Assembly: GCA_009782505.1 (NCBI GenBank)
Contig: WRIW01000015.1
Span: 1-39,348, forward strand
Reading direction: 5' to 3'
Source of the DNA: Clostridiales bacterium
GTDB lineage: Bacteria > Bacillota > Peptococcia > DRI-13 > UBA5745
Length of the DNA: 39,348 nt
Positions 8,215-15,801 of the stretch are shown piece after piece. Position numbers and translations under genes: made by a program. The notes under the pieces were generated by a model. The model worked only from the letters and a program-made list of their open reading frames with translations, was not told the DNA's origin and made no database searches. The first letter of the stretch is position 1. Each line of letters starts with the position of its first letter.

Positions 8215-9477
8215 TCAGTACGCGCCGTACTCCCTCGCCGACTCAAACATAGCTTCGACATTTTCCCGCTTACAGTTGCCCATGCCGCATGAGGTGCCGA
8301 ATACGAAGCCGCCGCCCGGGGCGCAGATATCCATCAGGCGCTTCATCTCTTCGCGCACCTGCTCAGGCGTGCCCCAGTCCAGCAGCGTAGCGGGGAAGCC
8401 GCCGGTGATGCAGGCTATGCCGCCGAGCTTCTTCTTCGCCACCGCCATATCCACTTCTTCGAAGTGGTAGAACACCTTGCCGGGGGGCACTTCCGTCAGG
8501 CAGTCGATCCGGGAGTTATACTTCCCTTCCGTGTAGATATACGGCACATGACCGCTATCGATGATAGCCAGGATGATCTTTTGCAGATGGCTCCAGTAGT
8601 ATTTGCGATAGAGCTCGTCGCTCATGAAGCCGTCCATGCCCTTATGGAGCGCCATGAAGAAATGCTTACCCTCGTCTTTGCCCTTGGTGCGCCCGATGGC
8701 TTCAAGGGTGACTTCCAGGGTTTCGCCGATATAGCGCTCGATGGCTTCCGGCCTGTCGTAGAAATCCTCCATGGTGAGCAGGGTGCCGCGCAGGAAATCG
8801 CTGTAGAAATCAAAAGGCACGCCTGCGCCGCCGCCCATATATACCGGGAAGCCCATCTCATGGACCTCTTTATTGATTTCCTCCACCTTCGCCTGGTGCG
8901 ACTTATAGAAGTCATCGATGGCCCACAGATCCTGGATCATCGCCCGGAAGTCCGGGGCGGAGAACATGCTTGCGATTTGCCGTGCCCCCCGGCTGGCGTT
9001 TCCCAGGTTATACTGGAAATTTACCAGGGGGTCAAACACGGCGGAAGTCCTGGGGATGGCTTTCTTCAGCGACCAGCCCGTACGGTCGGTAAAGAATTCG
9101 TCGTACTCGTCGTTAAGCAGCAGGGGGTACTCGATGAACTGCTGGATGGAGTTTTTGTCGATGATATCCCCCGGCATACCGGCCCAGCGCATATTTTTCG
9201 GCTTGATGAGCTCCATACCGGGGCCCTCTCCGGCAAACACCATCCCGGCGCCCGTCCCCCCGTCCGGGTCGAAATCCTTGAGATACTTGATTGCCGCGTT
9301 CTTCATTTTCTGAAGAGACGTGTCATAGACCACCTCGGCCACCGTGTAACCCGCGTTGAAGATGGGATACAACTCAGGCTGAGGCATGATCGGCACCCTA
9401 TCCGGCTCCTTCAGGGCGATGGCGTCCTTGACGCGCTTCTCCTTCTCATCGTACTTTTTCTGATTTTCCGGCAGCAT
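8215..9477 (-). CDS. UroD-like (uroporphyrinogen decarboxylase family) protein
   Basis: This 420-residue protein belongs to the uroporphyrinogen decarboxylase superfamily. True UroD removes carboxyl groups from uroporphyrinogen III; many anaerobe members instead are methyltransferases that act with corrinoid proteins. Visible family segments are KEPDRVPIMPQ near residue 20, FHF-type YHFEEVD, GGIACITGG, and the C-terminal GTSCGMGNCKRENV, whose cysteines could bind zinc. No haem genes are nearby, so a methyltransferase or other C1 role is more likely than haem synthesis. The ATG at 9477 follows AAAGGAG at ten bases; the longer frame to 9567 runs into the divergent promoter region. It diverges from the sodium symporter, so the pair may share a substrate or regulation. 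Confidence 0.8.
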   Translation of the reverse strand: MLPENQKKYDEKEKRVKDAIALKEPDRVPIMPQPELYPIFNAGYTVAEVVYDTSLQKMKNAAIKYLKDFDPDGGTGAGMVFAGEGPGMELIKPKNMRWAGMPGDIIDKNSIQQFIEYPLLLNDEYDEFFTDRTGWSLKKAIPRTSAVFDPLVNFQYNLGNASRGARQIASMFSAPDFRAMIQDLWAIDDFYKSHQAKVEEINKEVHEMGFPVYMGGGAGVPFDFYSDFLRGTLLTMEDFYDRPEAIERYIGETLEVTLEAIGRTKGKDEGKHFFMALHKGMDGFMSDELYRKYYWSHLQKIILAIIDSGHVPYIYTEGKYNSRIDCLTEVPPGKVFYHFEEVDMAVAKKKLGGIACITGGFPATLLDWGTPEQVREEMKRLMDICAPGGGFVFGTSCGMGNCKRENVEAMFESAREYGAY

Positions 9478-9534
9478 ATACTTCACGCTCCTTTCCTCAT
9501 CCGAATTGTACCATAATTTTTTTAAAAATAATAC

Positions 9535-9563
9535 TTGACCATAATCCTCAAATGGCGTATAAT
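9535..9563 (+). promoter_or_regulatory. Sigma-A promoter for the sodium:solute symporter transcript
   Basis: TTGACC (9535-9540) and TATAAT (9558-9563) are separated by 17 bases. Transcription should start near 9570, about 347 bases before the symporter ATG, so there is a very long untranslated leader. The divergent UroD-like gene probably starts from the same region (TACAAT at 9505-9510 on the minus strand, with a poor -35). Confidence 0.8.
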
Positions 9564-9569
9564 CCAATC

Positions 9570-9750
9570 ATTATCCACAGCGGCACGGCAGAACGCGTCA
9601 GGTTAGGGCGGAGGCGAAAGCCCCGCGACGTAGCTTTGTAGGACGGTTTGGCCGATGGTATTCCGCGGGAAGGGATCCGGCGTTTAAGGTTGGATCCATA
9701 CATGTAGAACGGAAGGATGGTTTATATGTCTATACGTATGACGAAGCACA
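9570..9750 (+). promoter_or_regulatory. Candidate structured leader RNA (riboswitch-like) of the symporter gene
   Basis: The region holds no convincing reading frame but folds well by eye. GCGG-A-GGC and GCCCCGC close a GAAA tetraloop (about 9608-9626), with GCGTC/GACGT pairing as a base around it. GGATCC repeats itself at 9674 and 9692 and can form a hairpin. ATATGTC (9724-9730) can pair with GGCATAT (9751-9757), which is also the base of the downstream terminator, so the two structures would compete. That layout is typical of a transcription-attenuating riboswitch. I could not match it to a known class. Confidence 0.55.
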
Positions 9751-9807
9751 GGCATATCCCTGTACCCCGGCGGCTGTACGGCTCGGGTGCGGGCGGCCTG
9801 GTTTTTT
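9751..9807 (+). terminator. Intrinsic terminator inside the symporter leader (attenuator)
   Basis: CCTGTACCC (9759-9767) pairs over all nine bases, with two wobbles, with GGGTGCGGG (9785-9793). GGC/GCC extends the base and six T residues follow at 9802-9807. It lies 109 bp before the symporter ATG, so read-through must be permitted for expression. A second hairpin (9844-9855 with 9877-9885, GCCGCGG/GCCCGCGGC) follows nearer to the ribosome site. Confidence 0.7.
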
Positions 9808-9916
9808 ATTGCCTCTGATAGCTTAGCGCAGCGTCCACGATAAGCCGCGGCGGGCAAAGACTTCACAAGGCCCATGGCCCGCGGCATAACCTTTATAATA
9901 ATAGGAGGAATAAAAA

Positions 9917-11461
9917 ATGTTTGCAAAACTGTCATTATTAATACTTTTCTTCGCCGTCACCATCGCGGTGGGCATATACAGCAGAAAACACGCCACCGAC
10001 GTCAACAGCTTCGTGCTTGGCGGCAGATCCGTGGGCCCCTGGCTCACCGCTTTCGCCTATGGTACGTCCTACTTCTCCGCCGTGATCTTCGTGGGATACG
10101 CCGGCCAGTTTGGCTGGAGGTTCGGCCTGTCCGCCACCTGGATCGGCTTAGGCAACGCTTTCATCGGCAGCCTTCTCGCCTGGGTCATCCTCGGGCGCCG
10201 GACCAGGATCATGTCTAAGCACCTCAACGCGGCTACCATGCCGGAGTTCTTCGGCAAGCGCTACGGCAGCCAGACGTTGAAAATCGTCTCTTCCGCCATT
10301 ATCTTCGTTTTCCTGGTCCCGTACACCTCGTCCATCTACAACGGCTTATCCCGTTTGTTTGCCCTGGCCTTCAACCTGCCGTACAATGTATGCGTCCTCG
10401 GTATGGCGGTACTGACGGGCATATACGTGGTCATCGGCGGCTACATGGCTACAGCCTTGAACGATTTCTTTCAAGGCATCGTTATGCTGGCGGGCATCGT
10501 CGCGGTCATCGGCTCCGTCCTCAGCGGGCGGGGCGGATTCTTCGCCGCTATCGGCAAGCTGGCTGAGATATCCGGCGACGCCGGCGCCCCTCTTACGCAC
10601 CCGGGCGTATTCACATCCTTCTTCGGCCCGGACCCGGTCAACCTCCTGGGCGTCGTCATCCTGACCTCACTGGGCACATGGGGCCTGCCTCAGATGGTGC
10701 ATAAGTTCTACGCCATCAAGAGCGAGAAGTCCATCGCCACCGGTACGGTGATCTCCACCGTCTTCGCCCTTGTCATCGCGGGGGGCTCATACTTCCTCGG
10801 CTCTTTTGCCCGCCTGTTTGACAACCCATCGATCTACAATAGCGAAACCGGCAGGATCATGTACGACGGGATCATTCCTTCTATGCTCTCCACCTTGCCG
10901 GACATACTGATCGGCATCGTCGTCATCCTGGTGCTGTCCGCGTCCATGTCCACCCTTTCCGCCCTGGTGCTGACCTCCAGCTCCACTCTGACCCTGGATT
11001 TCCTCAAGGGGACCTTCTTGAAAGGCATGACGGAAAAGACGCAGATGTTGATCATGCGCCTTCTCATCGTATTCTTCATCGCTCTGTCTGTGATACTCGC
11101 CATCAACCCGCCCCAATTCATCGCCCAGCTGATGGGTATCTCCTGGGGCGCCCTGGCCGGATCCTTCCTCGCCCCGTTCCTCTACGGGCTTTACGGGAAA
11201 TGGGTCACCCGGTCAGCGGTATGGGCCAGCTTTGTCTGCGGCGTGGGCATCACGGTGGTGAATCTCCTTCACCCCTTCATCAATAACCCCATCAACGCGG
11301 GGGCCATCGCCATGGTGGCGGGCCTGGTCGTCGTGCCTCTGGTCAGCGCGCTGACGCCGAAGCTGGACCGCGGTGATGTGGACGCCGCTTTCTCCTGCTA
11401 CGACGAGAAGGCTATGGTGCCTTCACGGGTCGCCCTGCCGGACAACAGCGCGGACAACTAA
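9917..11461 (+). CDS. Sodium:solute symporter (SSS family)
   Basis: This 514-residue protein is hydrophobic throughout, with about 13 membrane segments, and matches the sodium:solute symporter family (PutP/PanF/SglT type). Family features include the N-terminal segment with GGRSVGPWLTAFAYGTSYFSAV, typical of the sodium-binding region of helix 1, and GTWGLPQMVHKFYAIK in the middle. It moves a small solute into the cell with sodium; amino acids, sugars, pantothenate and other organic acids are all known substrates, and none can be chosen here. ATAGGAGG lies seven to eight bases before the ATG. Expression appears controlled by the leader and terminator just upstream. It converges with the MreB-like gene, with only ten bases between the stops. 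Confidence 0.93.
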   Translation: MFAKLSLLILFFAVTIAVGIYSRKHATDVNSFVLGGRSVGPWLTAFAYGTSYFSAVIFVGYAGQFGWRFGLSATWIGLGNAFIGSLLAWVILGRRTRIMSKHLNAATMPEFFGKRYGSQTLKIVSSAIIFVFLVPYTSSIYNGLSRLFALAFNLPYNVCVLGMAVLTGIYVVIGGYMATALNDFFQGIVMLAGIVAVIGSVLSGRGGFFAAIGKLAEISGDAGAPLTHPGVFTSFFGPDPVNLLGVVILTSLGTWGLPQMVHKFYAIKSEKSIATGTVISTVFALVIAGGSYFLGSFARLFDNPSIYNSETGRIMYDGIIPSMLSTLPDILIGIVVILVLSASMSTLSALVLTSSSTLTLDFLKGTFLKGMTEKTQMLIMRLLIVFFIALSVILAINPPQFIAQLMGISWGALAGSFLAPFLYGLYGKWVTRSAVWASFVCGVGITVVNLLHPFINNPINAGAIAMVAGLVVVPLVSALTPKLDRGDVDAAFSCYDEKAMVPSRVALPDNSADN

Positions 11462-11471
11462 GCGCCAGGCG

Positions 11472-12497
11472 TTAGTCCACTGTGCGCTTGAAGGAGCGGG
11501 CCGACTCCAGCAGGTCCAGATTCACCAGGGCTTTGGCGGTGCCCAGCGCCACGCACTGTACGGAGTTCTCCGCCACATGCACCGGCAGCTGCGTCTCGTC
11601 GATGAGCCGCAGATCCAGGCCGTGGAGCAGCGCTCCGCCGCCGGTGAGCACGATGCCCTTGTCCATGATGTCCGCCGCCAGCTCAGGCGGGGTCCGCTCC
11701 AGTATCTCCTTAGACGCCGCCACGACGGCGTCTATTTGTTCCTTCATCGCCTCGTGGGCTTCCTCGCAGGTCACCACGATATTCTTCGGCAGGCCGCTGA
11801 CCAGGTCGCGGCCCCGGATCTCGGCTTCCTTATTATCCCTCGCCCTTGGCCAGGCCGAGCCGATCTCCATCTTCATGTCTTCCGCTGTGCGCTCGCCGAT
11901 CATCATGTTGTGGTACCGGCGCATGTAGCGGATGAGGGATTCGTCCAGCTTGTCTCCCCCTACGCGCACGGATTTGCTGATGACGATGCCACCCAGGGAC
12001 AGCACGGCTATATCGGTGGTGCCGCCGCCGATATCCACCACCATGGATCCCGCCGGCGCGGCGATATCCAGCCCGGCGCCTAAGGCTGCGGCCAGGGGCT
12101 CCTCGATGAGGAAGCACTGCTTGGCCCCGGCGGCGATGGCGGCTTGGCGTACAGCCCTCTCCTCGACGCTGGTCACGCCGGACGGGATGCCCACCATGAC
12201 CCTGGGCTTGAAGAACTGATGGCTCCTCATGGCCTTATGGATGAAGTAGCGGAGCATCTTCTCTGTCACCTCGTAGTCGGCGATGACCCCTTCCTTCATG
12301 GGCCGGATGGCGCGGATATTGCCGGGCGTGCGGCCCAGCATCGCCCAGGCTTCGCTGCCCACGGATATGACCCTGTTGGTATTGGTGTCGATGGCTACCA
12401 CCGAAGGCTCGTTGAGTACGATGCCCTTATTTTTCACATAGACCAGGACGCTGGCCGTGCCAAGGTCGATCCCGATGTCTTCCCCAAAGTTAATCAC
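11472..12497 (-). CDS. MreB-family rod-shape (actin-like) protein
   Basis: This 341-residue protein has the actin-like ATPase signature of MreB: DIGIDLGTASVLVYVK at the N-terminus (phosphate 1), MVVDIGGGTTDIAVLSLGG (phosphate 2) and GIVLTGGGALLHGLD (adenosine loop). MreB filaments guide sidewall synthesis under the membrane. Length is normal. The start is GTG at 12497, with GGGAGG upstream. No mreC or mreD follows, so this is probably an extra paralogue of the Mbl/MreBH kind rather than the primary mreBCD copy. It is convergent with the symporter and lies 122 bp after the enolase-superfamily gene on the same strand. Confidence 0.93.
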   Translation of the reverse strand: MINFGEDIGIDLGTASVLVYVKNKGIVLNEPSVVAIDTNTNRVISVGSEAWAMLGRTPGNIRAIRPMKEGVIADYEVTEKMLRYFIHKAMRSHQFFKPRVMVGIPSGVTSVEERAVRQAAIAAGAKQCFLIEEPLAAALGAGLDIAAPAGSMVVDIGGGTTDIAVLSLGGIVISKSVRVGGDKLDESLIRYMRRYHNMMIGERTAEDMKMEIGSAWPRARDNKEAEIRGRDLVSGLPKNIVVTCEEAHEAMKEQIDAVVAASKEILERTPPELAADIMDKGIVLTGGGALLHGLDLRLIDETQLPVHVAENSVQCVALGTAKALVNLDLLESARSFKRTVD

Positions 12498-12619
12498 GTT
12501 TGTTCCTCCCGGTAATCAAGTCTTAGTGGGCGCCCGCGCCGGTGATTGCCGCGTGGCTGCCACAGAGATTATTCTACACGTTTTTCCTGGGAATTGCACC
12601 AGATATTTTTTGTCCAAGG

Positions 12620-13804
12620 TTACTTTATCGTCTCGATGGACGCTTGCGCCAGGGCGCTCTCGCTCAGCTCCTGCCCTATGCCCGGCAGCTCGGGCGGGGC
12701 TATGTAGCCGCCCTTCGGCTGGCAGTCGAAAGTGCACATGGCGATGAAGCCAGGTTTGGTGCTCTCGATGTGGTGCTCGTGTATGGCAAAATTGGGGATA
12801 GCTGCTTCCAGATGGAGGGAAGCGGCATAGTTTACCGGCGTCATGGGCAGATGCATCTGCACCGATACGTCGTATATCTGGGCCAGGTCGCAGATCTTCT
12901 TTGCCTCTGTGATGCCGCCGCAGGTGCCCAGATCCGGCTGCAGGACGGAGAGGCTGCCGTTTTCCAGGAAGGGCAGGAAGCCCCAGCGGTTGTACGTGCG
13001 CTCCCCGGTAGCCAGGGGGATGCTTGTGCCGGCGGCGATCCGGCGCATGACCTCCGGATTGAGGGGCGCGGTAGCTTCTTCGATGAAGAAGATATCGTAC
13101 TTCTCCGCCATTCTCGCGATCTGGATGCAGCTCACCCCGTCGGTGAGGGAATGGCTTTCCAGGATGACGTCCACATCCGGGCCTATGGCTTCCCGGGTCG
13201 CGGCGAGGCGCTCCTCAGCCAGCTTGACCAGGGGTTGGGGCAGGCGGCCGTTCATATACAGGGAAGACATACGCTCCCCGTTTTCGTCGTGGAAGCTTAT
13301 TCCGGTCTTGATGGCCGTATACCCCTCGGCTACGGCGTTCTTGCTCGCCTGGTAGAACCACTCGGGGGAGCCGGTCTTCGGGCAGCCGGGGGCGGACTGG
13401 TCGACGCCCCATCCGAAGTGCACCTGGCTCGCGTAAGCGCGGAGCTTGTCCCGCTGCTTGCCGCCCAGCAGCTTGTAGAGGGGCAGGCCGCAAGCCTTCG
13501 CTTTGACGTCCCACAAAGCCACGTCCATGGCGCTGATAGCCGCCATCAGGATGATGTTGTGGCTCAGGCCCCAGTAGGAGGACCGGCGCAGCTTCTCCCA
13601 GATCACCTCGTTTTCCATGGGGTCCATGCCCAGTACGACGGGGGCGAGATCCTTGACGACCTCCGCCACGGCGCTCATCCCCACGCCGACGACCACGCCG
13701 GACTCCCCGTATCCGTAGATGCCTTCATCGGTGTTGATTCGGCAGAACACCGGCCTCCTGCCGATCTGCTTCAGCATAATGACGTCCACACTGGTAATTT
13801 TCAT
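12620..13804 (-). CDS. Mandelate racemase/muconate lactonizing enzyme (enolase superfamily) protein
   Basis: This 394-residue enzyme has the enolase-superfamily capping domain (about 1-115) and a TIM-barrel domain. The magnesium ligands appear as E216 in ESHS, E242/E243 in FIEEAT and E268 in GERT; the first ligand is Glu where galactonate and mandelate enzymes usually have Asp. K166 (AIKTG) and a His in QMHLPMTP are candidate catalytic residues. Such enzymes dehydrate or racemise sugar acids and related carboxylates; the overall look is closest to sugar-acid dehydratases, but the substrate is not clear. The ATG at 13804 follows GGGAGG; the longer frame to 13924 has no ribosome site. It diverges from the aldo/keto reductase, which may act in the same catabolic route. 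Confidence 0.87.
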   Translation of the reverse strand: MKITSVDVIMLKQIGRRPVFCRINTDEGIYGYGESGVVVGVGMSAVAEVVKDLAPVVLGMDPMENEVIWEKLRRSSYWGLSHNIILMAAISAMDVALWDVKAKACGLPLYKLLGGKQRDKLRAYASQVHFGWGVDQSAPGCPKTGSPEWFYQASKNAVAEGYTAIKTGISFHDENGERMSSLYMNGRLPQPLVKLAEERLAATREAIGPDVDVILESHSLTDGVSCIQIARMAEKYDIFFIEEATAPLNPEVMRRIAAGTSIPLATGERTYNRWGFLPFLENGSLSVLQPDLGTCGGITEAKKICDLAQIYDVSVQMHLPMTPVNYAASLHLEAAIPNFAIHEHHIESTKPGFIAMCTFDCQPKGGYIAPPELPGIGQELSESALAQASIETIK

Positions 13805-13845
13805 ATAGTTGACAACCTCCCTCGTCTGGCATAACATTGATACAA

Positions 13846-13870
13846 GCGGCGCGAAACGCGTGAGCGCCGC
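13846..13870. promoter_or_regulatory. 7-bp inverted repeat between the divergent enolase-superfamily and AKR genes
   Basis: GCGGCGC and GCGCCGC form a perfect palindrome around 11 bases, 42 bp upstream of the minus-strand gene and 116 bp upstream of the plus-strand gene. TTGACT on the minus strand and TATAGT on the plus strand lie near 13892-13905 as weak promoter parts. The repeat could be a shared operator; it also fits a leader hairpin of the minus-strand transcript. Confidence 0.4.
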
Positions 13871-13986
13871 AAACGCATTTACGCGGCATAGAACCAGTAT
13901 AGTCAAAAATGGCCCGCGGCACAAGAGGCGGAAGCCGGAGCCGGGTAGCCCGGGCGACCCGGCTCATCGAAGAAAGGGGCATGATC

Positions 13987-15009
13987 ATGGAACAAACGAC
14001 TTTTGGACGAACAGGTTTGACCGTCAGCCGGACCGGCTTTGGCTGCATACCCATCCAGCGCATAAGCTTTGAAGAAAGCACCGCGCTGCTCCGGCGCGCT
14101 TATGACAACGGCGTTACTTTTTACGACACCGCCAACGCTTATACCGATAGCGAGGAAAGGTTAGGGGTAGCCCTCCACGACGTCCGGGACAAGATCGTGC
14201 TGTGTACAAAATCTTTCCCCGGTAAGCCGGATCAGATCGTGAAGAATCTGGAAAACAGCCTGAAGATGCTCCGGACAGACTACATCGACGTCTATCAGGT
14301 GCACAATCCCTCCTTCGTGCCCAAGCCCGGCGGGGACGACGGCATATACGACTGCCTTCTGAAAGCGAAAGCGGAGGGGAAGATACGGTTCATCGGTATC
14401 ACCAACCACAGCAGGGACGTGGCGCGGGAGGCTATACAGACGGGGCTCTACGATACCCTGCAGTACCCCCTCTCCTGCCTTTCCTCGGAGGAGGAGCTGG
14501 AGCTCATCGCCCTCTGCCGGGGGCAGGATATGGGCGTGCTGGCCATGAAGGCCCTGTGCGGCGGGCTGCTGACCAACGTCAAGGCGGCTTTCGCGTTCCT
14601 GCGGCAGTATGATAACGTCGTGCCCATCTGGGGCATGCAGAAGATAGAAGAGCTGGACGAATTCCTGGCTTTCGAGGCCGACCCCCCGGGGATGGACGAC
14701 GCCCTGCGCAAAGAGATCGAAGAGGTCAAGGCGGAGCTCCAGGGCGACTTCTGCCGGGGCTGCGGGTACTGCCTGCCCTGCGCGGCGGATATCCCCATAC
14801 CCACTGCCGGGCGCATTACCTATCTGCTGGGCAGGTCCCTCACGGGCCGCCTCCTGGCGCCGGAGATGCAGGAAAGCATGCGGAAGATCGACAACTGCAC
14901 CGGCTGCGGACACTGCAAAGAGCATTGCCCCTACAGCCTGGACGTGCCCGAGCTGCTGAAGCGCCAGCAAGCCGGCTACTTCGAGATACTCAGGCAGCAG
15001 AAGGGCTAA
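13987..15009 (+). CDS. Aldo/keto reductase with C-terminal 4Fe-4S ferredoxin domain
   Basis: This 340-residue protein joins an aldo/keto reductase barrel to a ferredoxin-like tail. The barrel shows GCIPI, the catalytic DTANAY (Asp and Tyr), the Lys of VLCTKS and the His of YQVHNPS, so the usual tetrad is complete. The tail has two cysteine clusters, CRGCGYCLPC and CTGCGHCKEHCPYSL. The combination is common in anaerobes, where the protein may take electrons from ferredoxin rather than only from NAD(P)H. I chose the ATG at 13987 because AAAGGGG ends seven bases upstream; the ATG at 13981 is too close to it and the frame start at 13909 has no ribosome site. The substrate is probably an aldehyde, ketone or sugar. 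Confidence 0.9.
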   Translation: MEQTTFGRTGLTVSRTGFGCIPIQRISFEESTALLRRAYDNGVTFYDTANAYTDSEERLGVALHDVRDKIVLCTKSFPGKPDQIVKNLENSLKMLRTDYIDVYQVHNPSFVPKPGGDDGIYDCLLKAKAEGKIRFIGITNHSRDVAREAIQTGLYDTLQYPLSCLSSEEELELIALCRGQDMGVLAMKALCGGLLTNVKAAFAFLRQYDNVVPIWGMQKIEELDEFLAFEADPPGMDDALRKEIEEVKAELQGDFCRGCGYCLPCAADIPIPTAGRITYLLGRSLTGRLLAPEMQESMRKIDNCTGCGHCKEHCPYSLDVPELLKRQQAGYFEILRQQKG

Positions 15010-15017
15010 AGCGGCGG

Positions 15018-15276
15018 GGATACAGTCCATGGGGGCAGGGACCCAAAGCGCGCCTATTTATAAGCGATGGATTGAACGGCTTCGTCTGCCAGATAAGCAA
15101 TCGCAAACCTGGCAAATCCGTGGGTGCGACACGGACGTCGCACCAGACGGAACGCGACACGACGTCGCGTTGGAGTCGTTAGGGTTTGCATCAAACGATT
15201 GCTACATCTGGCCGAAGCCGTGAACCATCGCGGTAAATGGGTGCGCTTTGGGTCCCTGCCCCCATGAACTGTATCC
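15018..15276. repeat. 259-bp palindromic element (long inverted repeat)
   Basis: The two halves are inverted copies: GGATACAG opens and CTGTATCC closes it. The outer 50 bases of each arm agree at roughly nine positions in ten, including GGGGGCAGGGACCCAAAGCG. The pairing resumes inside with GGCTTCG and GCAATCG blocks, and the centre carries two tiny perfect hairpins (GGTGCGAC/GTCGCACC and AACGCGAC/GTCGCGTT). No gene fits. It starts nine bases after the AKR stop and makes up most of the gene-free stretch 15010-15378. It looks like a MITE or composite REP element. Confidence 0.75.
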
Positions 15277-15283
15277 AGTGGGT

Positions 15284-15303
15284 AGAACCGTCCCCACTGT
15301 GCT
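15284..15303. repeat. Half copy of the GAACCGTCCCC REP-like repeat
   Basis: AGAACCGTCCCCACTGTGCT matches one arm of the full hairpins at 19189-19250 and 30238-30299. The partner arm is missing. It lies directly after the palindromic element and 12 bp before the iscR-type promoter. Confidence 0.7.
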
Positions 15304-15314
15304 AAAAATACCTC

Positions 15315-15343
15315 TTTATTTCCTACTATTTCCGTAGTATAAT
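15315..15343 (+). promoter_or_regulatory. Promoter and probable Rrf2 operator of the isc operon
   Basis: TTTATT (15315-15320) and TATAAT (15338-15343) are 17 bases apart. Between them, and overlapping the -10, is the perfect inverted repeat TACTA-TTTCCG-TAGTA (15324-15339). A site in that place would block RNA polymerase, as expected for autorepression by an Rrf2-family regulator such as the first gene downstream. Confidence 0.65.
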
Positions 15344-15378
15344 AGGGATAGACAGATTTGACCCGGAGGCAGCGCGCT

Positions 15379-15801
15379 ATGAAGATTTCGACAAAAGGCC
15401 GGTACGCCTTACACTTTATGCTGGATCTGGCTACGCAGAAGGAAGGGGAATATGTTTCATTGAAGGACGTGGCGTTACGCCAGGCGATCTCGATGAAATA
15501 TCTCGAGCAAATCGTAGCCCAGCTTTACCGGGCGGGATACATCAGGAGCCAACGCGGCCCTCAGGGCGGGTACCGCTTATCCCGCCGGGTGGAGGACTAC
15601 AGCGTGGGCGATATCCTTCGGGCGACCGAGGGGGATCTGTCCCCTACCGAATGCCTGCACGACGAGTTCAACGACTGCCCAAACGCTTCGTCCTGCCCGA
15701 CGCTGCCTTTCTGGCAGGGGCTGTACGACGTGGTCAACGACTATGTGAACAACAAAACCCTGGCCGATTTCATGGCCGGGCATAAGGAAGGTGTATCGTA
15801 A
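15379..15801 (+). CDS. iscR: Rrf2-family transcription regulator, IscR-like
   Basis: This 140-residue winged-helix protein has the standard Rrf2 N-terminus (MKISTKGRYALHFMLDLA) and the wing segment RGPQGGYRLSR. Three cysteines, C92, C100 and C106, lie in the loop used by IscR to hold a 2Fe-2S cluster, although the spacing (7 and 5 residues) differs a little from E. coli IscR (5 and 5). It probably senses cluster supply and represses its own operon. The ATG at 15379 has GGAGG nine bases upstream. Its TAA shares a base with the cysteine desulfurase ATG, so the genes are coupled. A sulphur-responsive CymR role is the alternative. Confidence 0.88.
   Translation: MKISTKGRYALHFMLDLATQKEGEYVSLKDVALRQAISMKYLEQIVAQLYRAGYIRSQRGPQGGYRLSRRVEDYSVGDILRATEGDLSPTECLHDEFNDCPNASSCPTLPFWQGLYDVVNDYVNNKTLADFMAGHKEGVS

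Noticed and set aside
8464-9516. Long plus-strand open frame opposite the UroD-like gene
   Set aside because: It is antisense to a clear family protein, has no ribosome site, and its composition is His/Arg/Gly-rich as expected from a GC-rich reverse frame.
9640-9700. T-box-like or c-di-GMP-I-like sequence in the symporter leader (GATGGTATTCCGCGG; GGCGAAAGCC followed by GACG)
   Set aside because: The T-box core lacks AGGGTGG and a specifier stem, and the c-di-GMP-I P3 helix is missing. Similarity is too weak for a class call.
12542-13834. 430-residue plus-strand frame opposite the enolase-superfamily gene
   Set aside because: It lacks recognisable motifs, while the minus strand shows all metal ligands of the family.
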